From: Aplidium turbinatum
Lineage: Eukaryota > Chordata > Ascidiacea > Aplousobranchia > Polyclinidae
Length of the DNA stretch: 64,000 nucleotides
Reading direction: 5' to 3'
Assembly: GCA_918807975.1 (NCBI GenBank)
Contig: OU964923.1
Location: 1,612,001 to 1,676,000, forward strand
Shown: positions 47,491 through 59,400 of the stretch, piece by piece
Layout of the letters: each line of letters begins with the position of its first letter
How positions within the stretch are numbered: the stretch's first letter is position 1
Made by a program: the position numbers and the translations under genes
Notes under the pieces: model-generated
The model's input: the letters and a program-made list of their open reading frames with translations, nothing else
Databases searched by the model: none
What the model was told of the DNA's origin: nothing

Positions 47491-48536
47491 GATCTTCTTC
47501 GCCAACAAAGAACTTCAGCGGGAAATATCGCATATTGCAGATTTTGAGCTTGAAATACAAAACTCTTGAGATTGTTTTAACATTTGACGTCATGACGTCC
47601 AGCACGCAAGCAAATGATTTGTTTTTATTAATGAATAAGTAGATCATGTACATTTTAAAATGGAAATAATTCGATTTGCTTGTTTGTCGTATAGTTGCTC
47701 CTACTGGCAGCACAGCAGCCTTTGTGTCATCGGCTCAACACGTTGTGTTCACGTCGAACGCTGGTACGTGCCTTGCAGTATTGCGTCATAAAGCTTTAGT
47801 CATCACCACAGAAACCTCATCTCATTGTTGTAAGCAAAGGTGTACTTCGGTAAATCGTTCTAATTGTTCTGACTCATCAATCGACTCATTATAACTGCAA
47901 TAAATATCTATACTATATCTTATATACTATATATACTATACCACCAAGTTTTGGTGACAGCTGTTTCATGTGCCATGCTGGTATTGCTCATGTGTGGTGA
48001 TGTCACAATGTCATCTCGCTATTTGTAAGCTCTATCAGGAAAGCGGTTGTAGTCATGATTGGATACGTTGTATATATTTTTGTTTGTTTCTCTGCCTCAA
48101 TCAGTTTAGTCTTTGTCAAGTCATAATTTTCTCACAATACACATTGTTTGTAACAAAGCATCTGTAATCGACTATAATGCATTGTCGCCGGTCGTATGAT
48201 TTCAGGATTTGGAATTTAGTTGGCGAACTGTATAAATAATAAATATGCTACATACGATACATACTACGCACATCTTTTTAAACCAGTCTCGTTTTTGTTG
48301 CAGTTTTATTTGTTGAGTAACAAACAGTAAAACAAGATTAATTTTTACACAGCATATTCTCCCTGAATTGTTCTTAAAAAAATGTCTTTCTAAGAAATAA
48401 TTACATCCTTCTCAAGTGACTCTGGTTGGAGAACCATGGCCAATGGTCATACGTCTCATTCCATCTCATCTGTTTTACTGGAAAAAATTTGGTATAAAGT
48501 TGATAATTAAGAACAACAGTATTTCGGTACAACCAA
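47491..48536. other. Gene A 3' region and intergenic spacer
   Basis: No coding frame. A poly(A) signal AATAAA lies at 47899-47904, about 410 bp after the stop, and is a candidate 3' end; another follows near 48238. A TATA-rich simple repeat spans about 47907-47942. The duplicated unit of gene B begins near 48537. Confidence 0.4.
47899..47904 (+). terminator. Candidate poly(A) signal of gene A
   Basis: AATAAA, the first canonical hexamer after the gene A stop codon in the sense orientation. Chosen by position only. Confidence 0.35.
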
Positions 48537-48658
48537 ACGCTTCCATACCGCAGGACATTATTTCATCATAAACAAGGATATAGGGGCAATCCAACAAGAA
48601 TACCAAAGTTATCATTTTGTTTCAGCGTGTGTATAAGCTTAGTCAAATATATTGAAAG

Positions 48659-51600
48659 ATGCGGGCAACCCTGGTAATTTCATGCCTGGGGTTCTTGCTT
48701 TATTGCAATTTTGCGGAAGGCAATGTGTTGGATAACATAAAGAAGGTGTCATCTGGTGGAGCGTTTGAAAGGTAAATTGTCAATAAATTTATTGATGTTT
48801 GTTGATTTAACATTGCATGACGTCTGACTGACATGACGTCTGACTGACATGACGTCATACTGACATGACGTCTGACTGACAATTGTCTTCACGTCTGACT
48901 GACGTCATTTGTTTATCATTAAGTTTTTTTATTTTGTTTTATAAAACCTGTCGCTATATGTCGCTAGTGCGGTGGAAGTCCCTTTTTTATTTTAATTCTT
49001 GAAACCGTTAATTTATTCATTACTATCATGTTTTTGAGTGATGGAACCAAGGTACTCAGCTACGTCTCTGAACGGCTGCATTGACTCTGTCTGCTTTGTA
49101 AAGCGCTGAGCAACGCATATCTATGATGGATAAAACGCTATACAAAATACATTAGCATTAGTTATTCATGTCTATTATTATTATCTTATACATCGAAAAA
49201 ATTCAGGTCCTTATAATTTAAATTTTGTCTACTATTTTTTTGGCGTGATGTACCAAAGTTGTCATCCATTCTGCATGGGCCGTTCTGTCGCTATATCTTC
49301 ACGTCATGCGATTAGCTTTGACGTTGTGGCGAATGACTTACAACCGACGCTTCGTGTTTAGCGATTCCAGTGACGTCATAAGAGCGCTGCAACGAAGCAA
49401 ACGCCATGCCACAGAAGAAGTGGGAAGGTCACGACAGAAGAGGGTGAGAACGAGAGAGTATTGGGACTTGGGAGGGGACATTTTTATGTAAATTCTCAAA
49501 ACAAAAACATTGTCTTTTCTGGAATAGTTTTTATTGTTTATTTCTTATAATGATACTTTATTACGTATGTCTAATCTACCAGTAAACAAGAACTGCTTAC
49601 AACTCACCACCAAATGAAACCATTATAGTGTCATATGAAGTTGTATCCTGTTTAAATTGTAATTTGTAAGGTTGGTGGATACGTTCTTGTGTTATGACTT
49701 ATGAACGATGGTAATTCACCTAGGACCGTTGATAATAATCCAGAAACAGGAAAATACAAGTTTTTATTTTGTTCAGGACTCTCCACCTCTTGTGGATCAT
49801 CATAGGACTGTTCATTACGTCATTACCTCCGGCTTAGGCTCTGAGTGGAATAAGTTGGTAAAGTCGGATTTTGAACCTGTGGTCCTCACAATCGTTCGGG
49901 AGGGTTGTGTTGGAGGTGAGTTTTGATTTATTTATAAAATTGATTGTCACAAATTCAACAAAGTTGAAATCATGATTGTTCGTTCATTGATGACGTGATC
50001 ATTACAGGGATGCACGATGACGTTCAATTCGCCATCGATCGAAGCGTGGTACAGTTCATCAATATGCAAATAAAAGGGGACTGTGAGAATCTCATCGTTT
50101 CCTTTCCAAACGGAAACAACACTCGTGTCCCACTTGGAAGGTTAGAAGAAACTCGAAAGTTTTTTGCAAAATCTTAAAATATCATGAAGCATTCAGGGAA
50201 CATCGCCAAAGTCATCTCATTCATGTCATTGAGACTGGGACTGAATTATCCTCTTAACGGCTGGTTTTGACATTCAATGTTTTTTCTCGATTCTTCTTTC
50301 AATTGCAATCATAAAGAAAAACTACAGAGATGGCACATCCGTGCTCGTTGGTTCAACGTCAACGCTTTTCCAGTAAGTAAAGCATACAATATATTCCCAC
50401 ATACCTTCTTTTTTTTACACCAATTAATTGAGCCTTTGCTCCAGATTTTATATAATTTTCGTCTCCCACGAGTATTCAAATCGTCCTTGTAGCTAAGCTT
50501 CTCTTCCTCGTGGGAGACCCCAAAGTTTATCCGCTCTGCCTACGAGCAGACCGGGTATAGGAGTCAAACGTACCTGTGTTACGGTCACGTGATGGAGACG
50601 TGGGCGCTGCCTGGCCTTATAAAACTTCTGTCGCCCGGCCCGTCGTGAGCTGACCTTTTTGCGTTTGCAGAAAGCTAAGCCCGTCTCCCTGGCCCGTTCC
50701 GCCATTCTAACTTTTGCGGACGAGTCGCACAAAATTCTCGATCCACACTTTCCTTCCACAGGTACATAGACTCCCCAGCCTGGCCCCCGCGACCTAAGCT
50801 GGTGGACTTCCTTCCGGGTGCATCGTCACCCCATAATCACGCCGCTCCCCGCCTCTACGGGGCGTGGCAGGCCGGTTCTTTAAAGTCTCTGACCTGGCTA
50901 TGTTTATTGTGTTCTTCTCGCCATGTCAATTATTTTGTACTCGTGCGTCGTTGATCAAAATAAAACAGTTCATCATCGTCTACGTTGGTTTTATTTGAAT
51001 TTTGGTTGAAATATTCGCAGGGACTACGGACGCACCAACGCTGAGGTTGAAAGAGCTGACAGCCTTGGCGTCTGGACGATCACCGCCAACACAACTATCA
51101 ACAACACCTGCTTTGTGGAAGTGACTGCGTCGTGCGCGATTGGCTTCACAATGTCGCTTATGACGAAACACTCCTACGAAAATGACTCCGCATATCGAGT
51201 AAAACCGTATAGTGTTTGCAGTAACAAGTTATGGCATTTTATAAATCTGTTAAGTATATTTTCTTTGACGAGTTTGCAACGTATCTTTGCTCTTGTGACG
51301 TATCTTTGTTCTCACCAAGACACGACTTTCTACTGAGTTCAGTGGCTTGAAGAGGATACAATCGTTGATGAAACGGTCTGCTCCTCAGCACCACACTTGC
51401 AGGAAGAGAAAGATGCCACAAATTATTAGTGCACGTTTGAGCGGAAATTGCATCCACCCAGATTATTGCAAGTGGTCTATGTTTGCCCAAACTGCATTGA
51501 GATGAGATGTTTTCAAGTTGCATAAACTCCGATCTGGCAACTTTTTTTGACACAAATTTTGCATGAAATTCCCTAAGTTATGTTACCACAAACCTTAGAA

Positions 51601-54600
51601 TTATTTGCCAGTATAGAAACGTTTTCAAGACTATGCAAATCAAGATCATACTTTTAGGGATCATTTCTATAGTGTGCATCTTGACAACGTCACTCTAAGT
51701 TGACAAAATCTCAGCTACGGTGACGAGACGAAGGGTTTCCCTCTGAGCACGAAGCTTGGCTGGATCTTCCTCCCGGAAGGTTCAGTCCTTGATGAGTGTT
51801 CTTAGCCGACTTCGGTTGGCCAGGAGGAGGGAAACTCGTTCTGAGTAGTTGCTTCTAAAAATTATCCTTGATATGAGTCTTATTATGTGGCAAAATTGTT
51901 GCCCACCTTCCTCGATGGAAAAAAAGACCGATTTTAAGAAAGAGGAAAATTAATGGAAAAGAAGATTATTTGCAAAAAAGCAAAATCCTTGCTGGTGTTG
52001 TAATCAGGAGAGCTGTGATCTAGAACAGTGGTCTCCAACCTGTGGGTCGCGACCCCAAATGGGGTCGCCACAACTCACCATATTCAATTTGTTACAGATT
52101 CAATTCATTACCGAAAAAAAGACCGATACTTTTTTGTTGTAGTTCGCATCCTTTGCCGGTGTTTTGGAGTAGGCTACAGCTTGCCTTCTCATGGCACAAA
52201 TAAACCATTGTGGTGCAATAATCAAAAACATAATAGTTGCGACAAGTAGGACAGAGCAAAAGCATTCGCGATGCTATAGTTTAGACTAACTTTTTATTAT
52301 TCAAGGTGACTCCAGAACGAGCGAATAGGTATTTATGCAGGTGTAGTGTGCAGACATTTCATCGGCTGTTTACAGTTTGCAGCTATTAATAGTAATTTGT
52401 AGCTAGTAAGTATAGCAAAATATTATACAAAAATGGCAGCAAAAAATACCAGAAAAAGATCTTATGAGGAGGCTTTTTTAAAACTTGGTTTCACTGAATT
52501 TAATGGCAAACCAAAGTGTGTTCTGTCATAAAGTTTAGCGGGTTTAACATAATGTTTTAAACACAAAACAAAATATATAACATAATAACTCAAACGTTTT
52601 CGACGCGTACGTGTCTCCTCATCAGGGATTCAATCTTTTCAGTCCAGAGTGTCGTTACAGTTACAAACAGTGCAAAGTCAAATTTATCTTACAATTTTGG
52701 GAAAAACAAAATGGGGTCGCATGTAAATGTTGAAAAACATTTTCATTTAAATTGGGGTCGCTTCTTAAAAAGGTTGGAGACCACTGAATTCTAGCATATG
52801 AACGGTAGGTACTTTAACGTAGGACAGTTTTCCGTGCAAATCAGCTGATTTCAGTCATGTGACTCAGCACGTGATATTCCGATCTTCTCCAAAGATTTTT
52901 GATACAAAGAAAATTAAGTGAATGTACTGCCACAAGCAGCGTGGCCTAATGGGTTAAGGTTAGGGCAAGGGAATAGTCATTTCGATTGCGTGGGTTCGAT
53001 TCCCACCCTCTGCTAATGTTCTATTTTCTTCTGCAACTGAACTGAGTGCAAGATGGATCTTAATGACTGTAATCAATTGAGTTTATAAGGTTACAATCAC
53101 AATGGCGTGAGTCACATGACTGCAAACAGCTGATTCATGAGGAAAACTGTCCTACGTTAAAGTGCCTACCCATATGAACGGCCTCATTTTGTTTTTATTA
53201 GTGTTCCCGGCATGCTTTTTATTCCCGAAATTTGCTTGATATTGTCAAAATATTTCATTTTTTGTTGTCCTTTTGTGCGTTTGTCTTGCATCATCCCAGT
53301 CAACGTTGAATTTTCCAACATATTGCTTCTAGCTATGTGTCCGAAATATCTCAATTTTCTGAGGTGGATGTTTTTAATCAGACTCCATTTATCGTCTATT
53401 TGTTGGGAAACAAATTCATCTGTTTTTCATTCCATCCAGCTGATTCTTTCCATCCCCCTCCTTATAACCTACTTTATTAATCTGCTTAATTCATCATCTA
53501 ATCTCCATTTCGGTCTGTCTATCGCATCTTCTTCCTTTAGTCCGACTTTGTTTGCCTCATTCTTCACCTGTTTATTTAGGAAATTCCCGTTTCCTCTTCC
53601 CATCTACTTTCAAAGTCAAAGCTTTTCGAAGAAAACTTCCTTCCTTCCTCCTTAGTACATGCCCATACCATCTTACGCCATTGCCTTGCAAGTTTTTTAA
53701 TAGTCATCCTCATCTCTAAAATATCCATCAACTCTTTAGTCTTTTTCACATTCCTCGAATTTACCCCAGACATTGCTCTCACCATTGCCCTTTCCGTTCT
53801 TCTCAGAATTGCCTGCTCATACCTTGTGATATTCAAGCATTTTAAATAATACACTATTTCGAGTTTCTCTGTGCTGTCATCAAACGTTAAACTCATCCCT
53901 GTAGTTCTGCACATAGTCTTCAAAAGGCTTCTCAGGTAGCCTACCATTTAAATCAGCGCGTTGCAATTGTTCTTGTCTATGATCGATTTTGAAACACGAT
54001 TGGTCTCGACGTCTGGCAACACTCAAAACAAACTTAGGTTGACTGCCAATTGATTGTTCAATTTGTTGTTGTGGTTTGAATGCCTGATGACCTTTTGCAG
54101 TTGAGCTATTAGCATCACCATAAATATTTTTATATTTGTGAAAGATAAATAATTAGTAGACATACGAAGCTTTTGGAAAAGCAATCGACAAACTGAGTTA
54201 TTCATTCCAAACACTCTGTGGATTCGTCGATTTTTCCAGTGCATTTGTTTTCCCCTGATAAAGGAAAGTTGATTCACACGATCGCTGTTGTAAAAATTGA
54301 CTCCATACAAACTATACCTCCCTATAATGTTGATTCAAACTCTTCAGGCCATCGAGGGAAACCCGAACAAGAACAAGTCCTTGGCTGTCATCCTGGACGG
54401 GTTCGGAATGGAAGCTTTGAAGTCCGGTGGCAAGGATATGGTCGAGACTGTGCGCTTTGTCAACCAATCCGGTTATGATGTAATCGATCCGGTACGCGTC
54501 ACTGATGACGTGGATGGGTTGAATTCCAAAGTGAAGGTTTACCTCAACGATGGGTTGAAGACGTCCCAGCCAGTTTACGTCATAATCGAAGGGAAAGATT

Positions 54601-56453
54601 ATCAAGGTAAGATGGAGATGGCGTTGTTGGACCCACAACCAACCTAACAGAAAATTTGCAAATTCCGAAAATTTTTGGTGTTGCTAATAGCAAGCTTGAT
54701 ATTTTCAAGGCACTGCAGAAGCCATCTTGTTTTCCTGCTATTTACCTGCAATGCTCCCTGCATGCTGACCTGTGCAATACTACTGCAACCAACTGATCAA
54801 AGCGATACTAGTTGTGTTTTTGGTAGTTTGTTGCAAACAGCTTGCAGTTGAATAGTACAACGTTAATGCACTCCCATAGAGACAACAAGTTTGTGGTAAC
54901 ACAAACAGAAAACGCAGTTGTTTGTTACATCGCTACAATGTTGCTGTCGCCAGATGTTAGAAGTTTGCTCTTGCAATCCCAGATGCTGCATCTGTTGAAA
55001 GAGAACTGGTAATGAAAGGTGATGTAGTGTCGCCAGATGTTGTTTGTTATATCGCTGCAATGTCGCCCAATGTTAAAACGATGCAACAAAGAAAGACCTT
55101 TTACATTTGCTGACAATTAAGATGACTTTACCATGGTTCGAATGTAATTGTAGGTCACCGCTTCACTCGTGCTATTCCGGAGCCAATAAGGCCGTCCCAC
55201 GTCACCCTTAAGTGCGAGCCTCGTGACGTCATCATGCAAACTGAAGTCGAAACAACGTTTGACGTCATCGTACACAATCATGAAACAAACGTAATTAGAC
55301 GTAAATGTTGCGAAGCTTTAGTTATACCAAGTGCTTTGTAGTCAAGTGTTAGAATTGTCTCACTGAAGATCGATGGGTCGTCGGTTCGACGCCCATTGAG
55401 AACAGCGGCCGTGTCGTGCCAAACAATGTAATCACGTGCCTGGCTCCCAATTAATTGTCAACCTCTTCAACCACCGGACGCAACCTTGGATGCAGTTAAA
55501 TAGCTTTTATGAAAGAGTTGACTTTGTTACATCACAAACCTTTCTCACTGCTACAGTGTGTGTATTCGTTTATTGATATCTCATTAATAGATATGAAAGG
55601 AAGAGGTTAGTAAAAAAGTAGAAAGAAATTAAAGTCATCGTATATCAGCTCCCGGATTAATTTTTTTTATTTCAGTATGAATGTTTTTCTATTTGATCAA
55701 TCATATGAGTTTTGATGATAGACCATAACTTTCAGGACACCTTTATTGTGGACTCATCGGACACTGCTTCTTTCACCAGTTCTAAGCATGAGGCATTCCA
55801 GATAGATTCCAAAGAGACGAGAGGATTCCCAGTGTCAGCGCGAACTAGTTTTCATACTGAGGAAGGAACAACCAGCTCTCTCAAATTTTCTGGTAAGGTT
55901 TGGCAAAAACTTATTTTTGCAACATGTCTGCTTCTTCAATAATCCACAACACGCGAAATAAAATTGAATTATAAAACAATCTCAATTTATTTTGTCATCA
56001 AAATCTTATTTTGATTTACTGATTGACGAAACGTTGGAATAAATGTGGATTAGTGCTTACAACACTTGATATTCCAGCATATTTCACAGTCTCTAAGCGG
56101 GTATATGTTGTCATGGATACGAAATAAACTAATTGTTGTTGATGATCACCACAACAACAATACAAGTGTGCCTGTGATTCTTAGGGACAAAGAACCGACG
56201 TTGATATGACAGCAATATTACCATCCGTAGCGACTTTTTTTCAGGCAATAGGTACTCCCTACCAAAACAAAAGGCCTACATTGATTTTGTTTATAACCTG
56301 ATGTAATTTTTGTGGTGAAAACAGTTTTGATGATTTGACAGTGCGCGGATCCCTACCTGGATCGTCACAACAAACAAGTTGCAATATTGTTGTCGGGAAG
56401 CCATCGAATCCTCGCATTGATTCCCTCACAATCGATGGAATAATCAATTCAAG
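48659..56453 (+). CDS. Gene B exons 1-9: signal peptide, propeptide and N-terminal extension
   Basis: Exons: 48659-48771, 49362-49443, 49777-49915, 50008-50140, 51021-51198, 54348-54606, 55154-55290, 55736-55892, 56342-56453. Exon 1 encodes MRATLVISCLGFLLYCNFAE, exon 2 ends in SRQKR. An upstream AG that could have extended exon 2 in gene A (before TTACAACCG) is absent here, which supports the downstream acceptor TTTAG|CGATTCC in both genes. Exons 3-9 match the extension of gene A with scattered substitutions and no stops. Introns 4 and 5 hold insertions absent from A. Confidence 0.82.
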
Positions 56454-59400
56454 GTAGCGTCATCGATCACGTCATATATCAACATGAACTTAACAACGCT
56501 TTTTGGAAACACTTTGAACTGGTTGAACAATTCATTTGGCTCCTGTAAGCTCAGTGATTGACTATAGAATTGGCCTGATAATATGATCATCTACAGTACC
56601 AATTCAACTTGTCACGTTGTTGTTTAAGATGAGGTACATAGCCTAGCACCATCATCTGAAGATTTTTTTTTAAGTTTTAAATTTGATTTTATCTTTTTAA
56701 TCAAAATGGCGTCAAACAGGAAAGGAAGATGTTACTTGCATAGCTGAGTTGAGTGAGCGAGTACACGACGTTGAATAGAACGTCGATTAAACTCAATTAC
56801 AACACACGACAGTGTCTTGAGAAGAAGAAAACACTCAATGACATGGTAAAAGTGAAAACAAAAATTGGCTTTCCTGTTCATTACTCCCAAGTCTTTAACA
56901 ATAACGTAAAGTCAAGAAAAGTAAAGAAAGTCTTTAAAGACCTGGATTTGCCAGTCCGCCTCTTTCGACGCTCAAGAATCCTTCGAAACGCCCTTCAAAA
57001 ACCACAAAATTTTTGAAGCTTGCTGGCTACAAGACTGCCCACTACGGAACGACGACATGTGTACCACCAAGAACTGTGTCGACAAGATCATATGCAAGAA
57101 ATGCAAGAAAAGCTACATAGGCAGCACTATCCGATTGTTTTCTCCCGGATGCAGATCCCAGACAACTAATCAACCGCTTCAATCGTCCGCAGACGTTGAA
57201 TTAATGTAAAAAGCGATTGATTTGTTGTCTAGGTGGTCTCCAAGATATACTTAATATTTTGTTTGTTTTAGATTTGCTGAGACTGTTGTGACGTCAGTGA
57301 TGACAAATTACGCTGACGTAGGACTGGAAGCCAAATTCGATATTTTGCTTCCAGTTGACTCATTCATCACAAATCTCACCATGACTTTGGATGACGTCAC
57401 AATAGTTGGGAGAGTAGATGAAAAGGAGAGGGCAAAGAAAATCTACGAAAAAGTAAAACTTTTCTTTTTTGCGTTCAACAAGTAATCATTGTGCTTTGCC
57501 CGCTTTCTGATTTTATATCTCGTTTATAGATAATAGGTCGATTAAATCTTTACTTGAGGATGATCATTATTGATACTGTGACCATTAATTCTGTTATTAA
57601 CGTGTTATAAATTCATACAAAACACAACATTTTCAACCGTTCTTTGGTCTCAGGTTTATCCCAGTTAGCAATACAGTTATTTTTTGGGCAAACGTAAATT
57701 CAGAAGAAAAATACCAATTTTGTTGGCATGCACCTGCTTGGTGGGTAAAAGCTCGGATCAAGTTAGCACGAAAGCTAGAGAGCTAAGTGTTGGTCCGTTG
57801 GATCAGTATCAACTGACGTTCAATTCCACTTGACCCAATGGTTGATCCAGGGCAGTGGTTCCCAACCTTTTTGTTGTCACGGACTCCTTTAGACAAATCT
57901 GCGGACCCATACCTAACTTTTGCTTGAAACCCAATTAACATACTACTGACTATTGTAATAATTATGCTACTCAACTACTGTACTGTGTCATATTGCATTG
58001 CCGCTATGACTCCTGCGACAAATATCAGGTTAAACAGTTGGTCAAATAAAAAAATGAATGAATTGTTCAAGAAATGTCAGCAGTATTTGAATATTAAGGT
58101 GACCCAAAGTGTCATGCCGAAACTTTTTCAATGTAAGAAAATTTAATGAGAGGGCTGTTGTTGCCTTTCCTGAACCAAACGACTGAACTGTGGTTGAGAT
58201 TTTGACAATGCAACACGCATGTCACCTTCAACGTCCAGGCGATTTCGATGTTTAGTTTTTATTGTAACAAGAGCTGAGAATCCTGCCTCGCAAAGGTAAG
58301 TGGTTATGAATGGTAACAAAACAATAATCACTTGCTTTGCCAAGAATGGGTAGGTTTGCAGTTGTGAGCACCAAAATTCTTCCACAGTTTTTGAATGAAA
58401 TTCAATGCGGAATAACTCTTTTGATCTCAAATCAATTAGGTCATCTTTACTGAGATCGTCATCGCTAATGTTGTTCAAGTCAAAAAGAAAAGGATTTCGA
58501 ATCCATGTTTCAACTTCGTTCGGCAGGTGTTCTAAATTAAAACAACGCTGAAATGAGATTTGAAGGGTTTCCAAGTGTGCGCAACATTTTTCTCTTATAG
58601 AGATCAAAAGGCCTACATTCTCGTTGAGTTTCATCCATCAAGATAAGATCGTCTAACATTGGAAAGTTAGCGTAATACCTGCTTCCAATCTGCGTTTCCA
58701 AATCGGCAACTTGGCTAAAAACGCTTTCAGTTTTTCAGCTGCATCAATTATTGTCACACCTGGTCCTTGATTGCCACGATTGACATTGTTAATATCGGTA
58801 TGACCGAAAATATCGGCTAAGTAGGCCATGCCGTATAGAAAACTTTTACTCTCAAACAATTTTGAGAGGGGACTACCTTTTGCTTTCAAAAGAGTTGATG
58901 CTTCATTTTTTAGCTGCTGCAGTCGTTTTAAAACTACTCCTCTAGATAACCAACGTACCTCAGAATGATACAAAAGTAACTTACTTCGCAATCGCCAATC
59001 TGATCCTACTTCTTGACAGAGCGCTTTAAAAGTACGGTGGTTTACAGCTCTGCTTTTGATGAAATTAACGACTTTCACGCAATTCGTCAGAATTTCTTTG
59101 AGACTTGCTGGTAAAGTTTTTGCTGCTAAGGCGTACCTGTGCAAGAAGCAATGGGTAACAAGTACAACCACACGAGGAGCAGCAGCATAGATTTATTTTA
59201 ATGCATGCCGGTACAGTTTATTCTCTCGGGCTTGAGCTTGACACATTTGCATTTAAAGGGAGAAATGAAAGTAAAAAAATCGCTTTTCGTTTTTTTCTAA
59301 AATCCATCAAGGTAATCACGGACCCCCAAATGCTTTTTCACGGAACCCCAAGGGGTCCGCGAACCTCAGGTTGGGAACCACTGATCTAGGGGGAAGCCGG

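Noticed and set aside
48700-48882. Minus-strand frame with repeated VRRH/SDVM units
   Set aside because: Read-out of the intron 1 minisatellite and antisense of exon 1.
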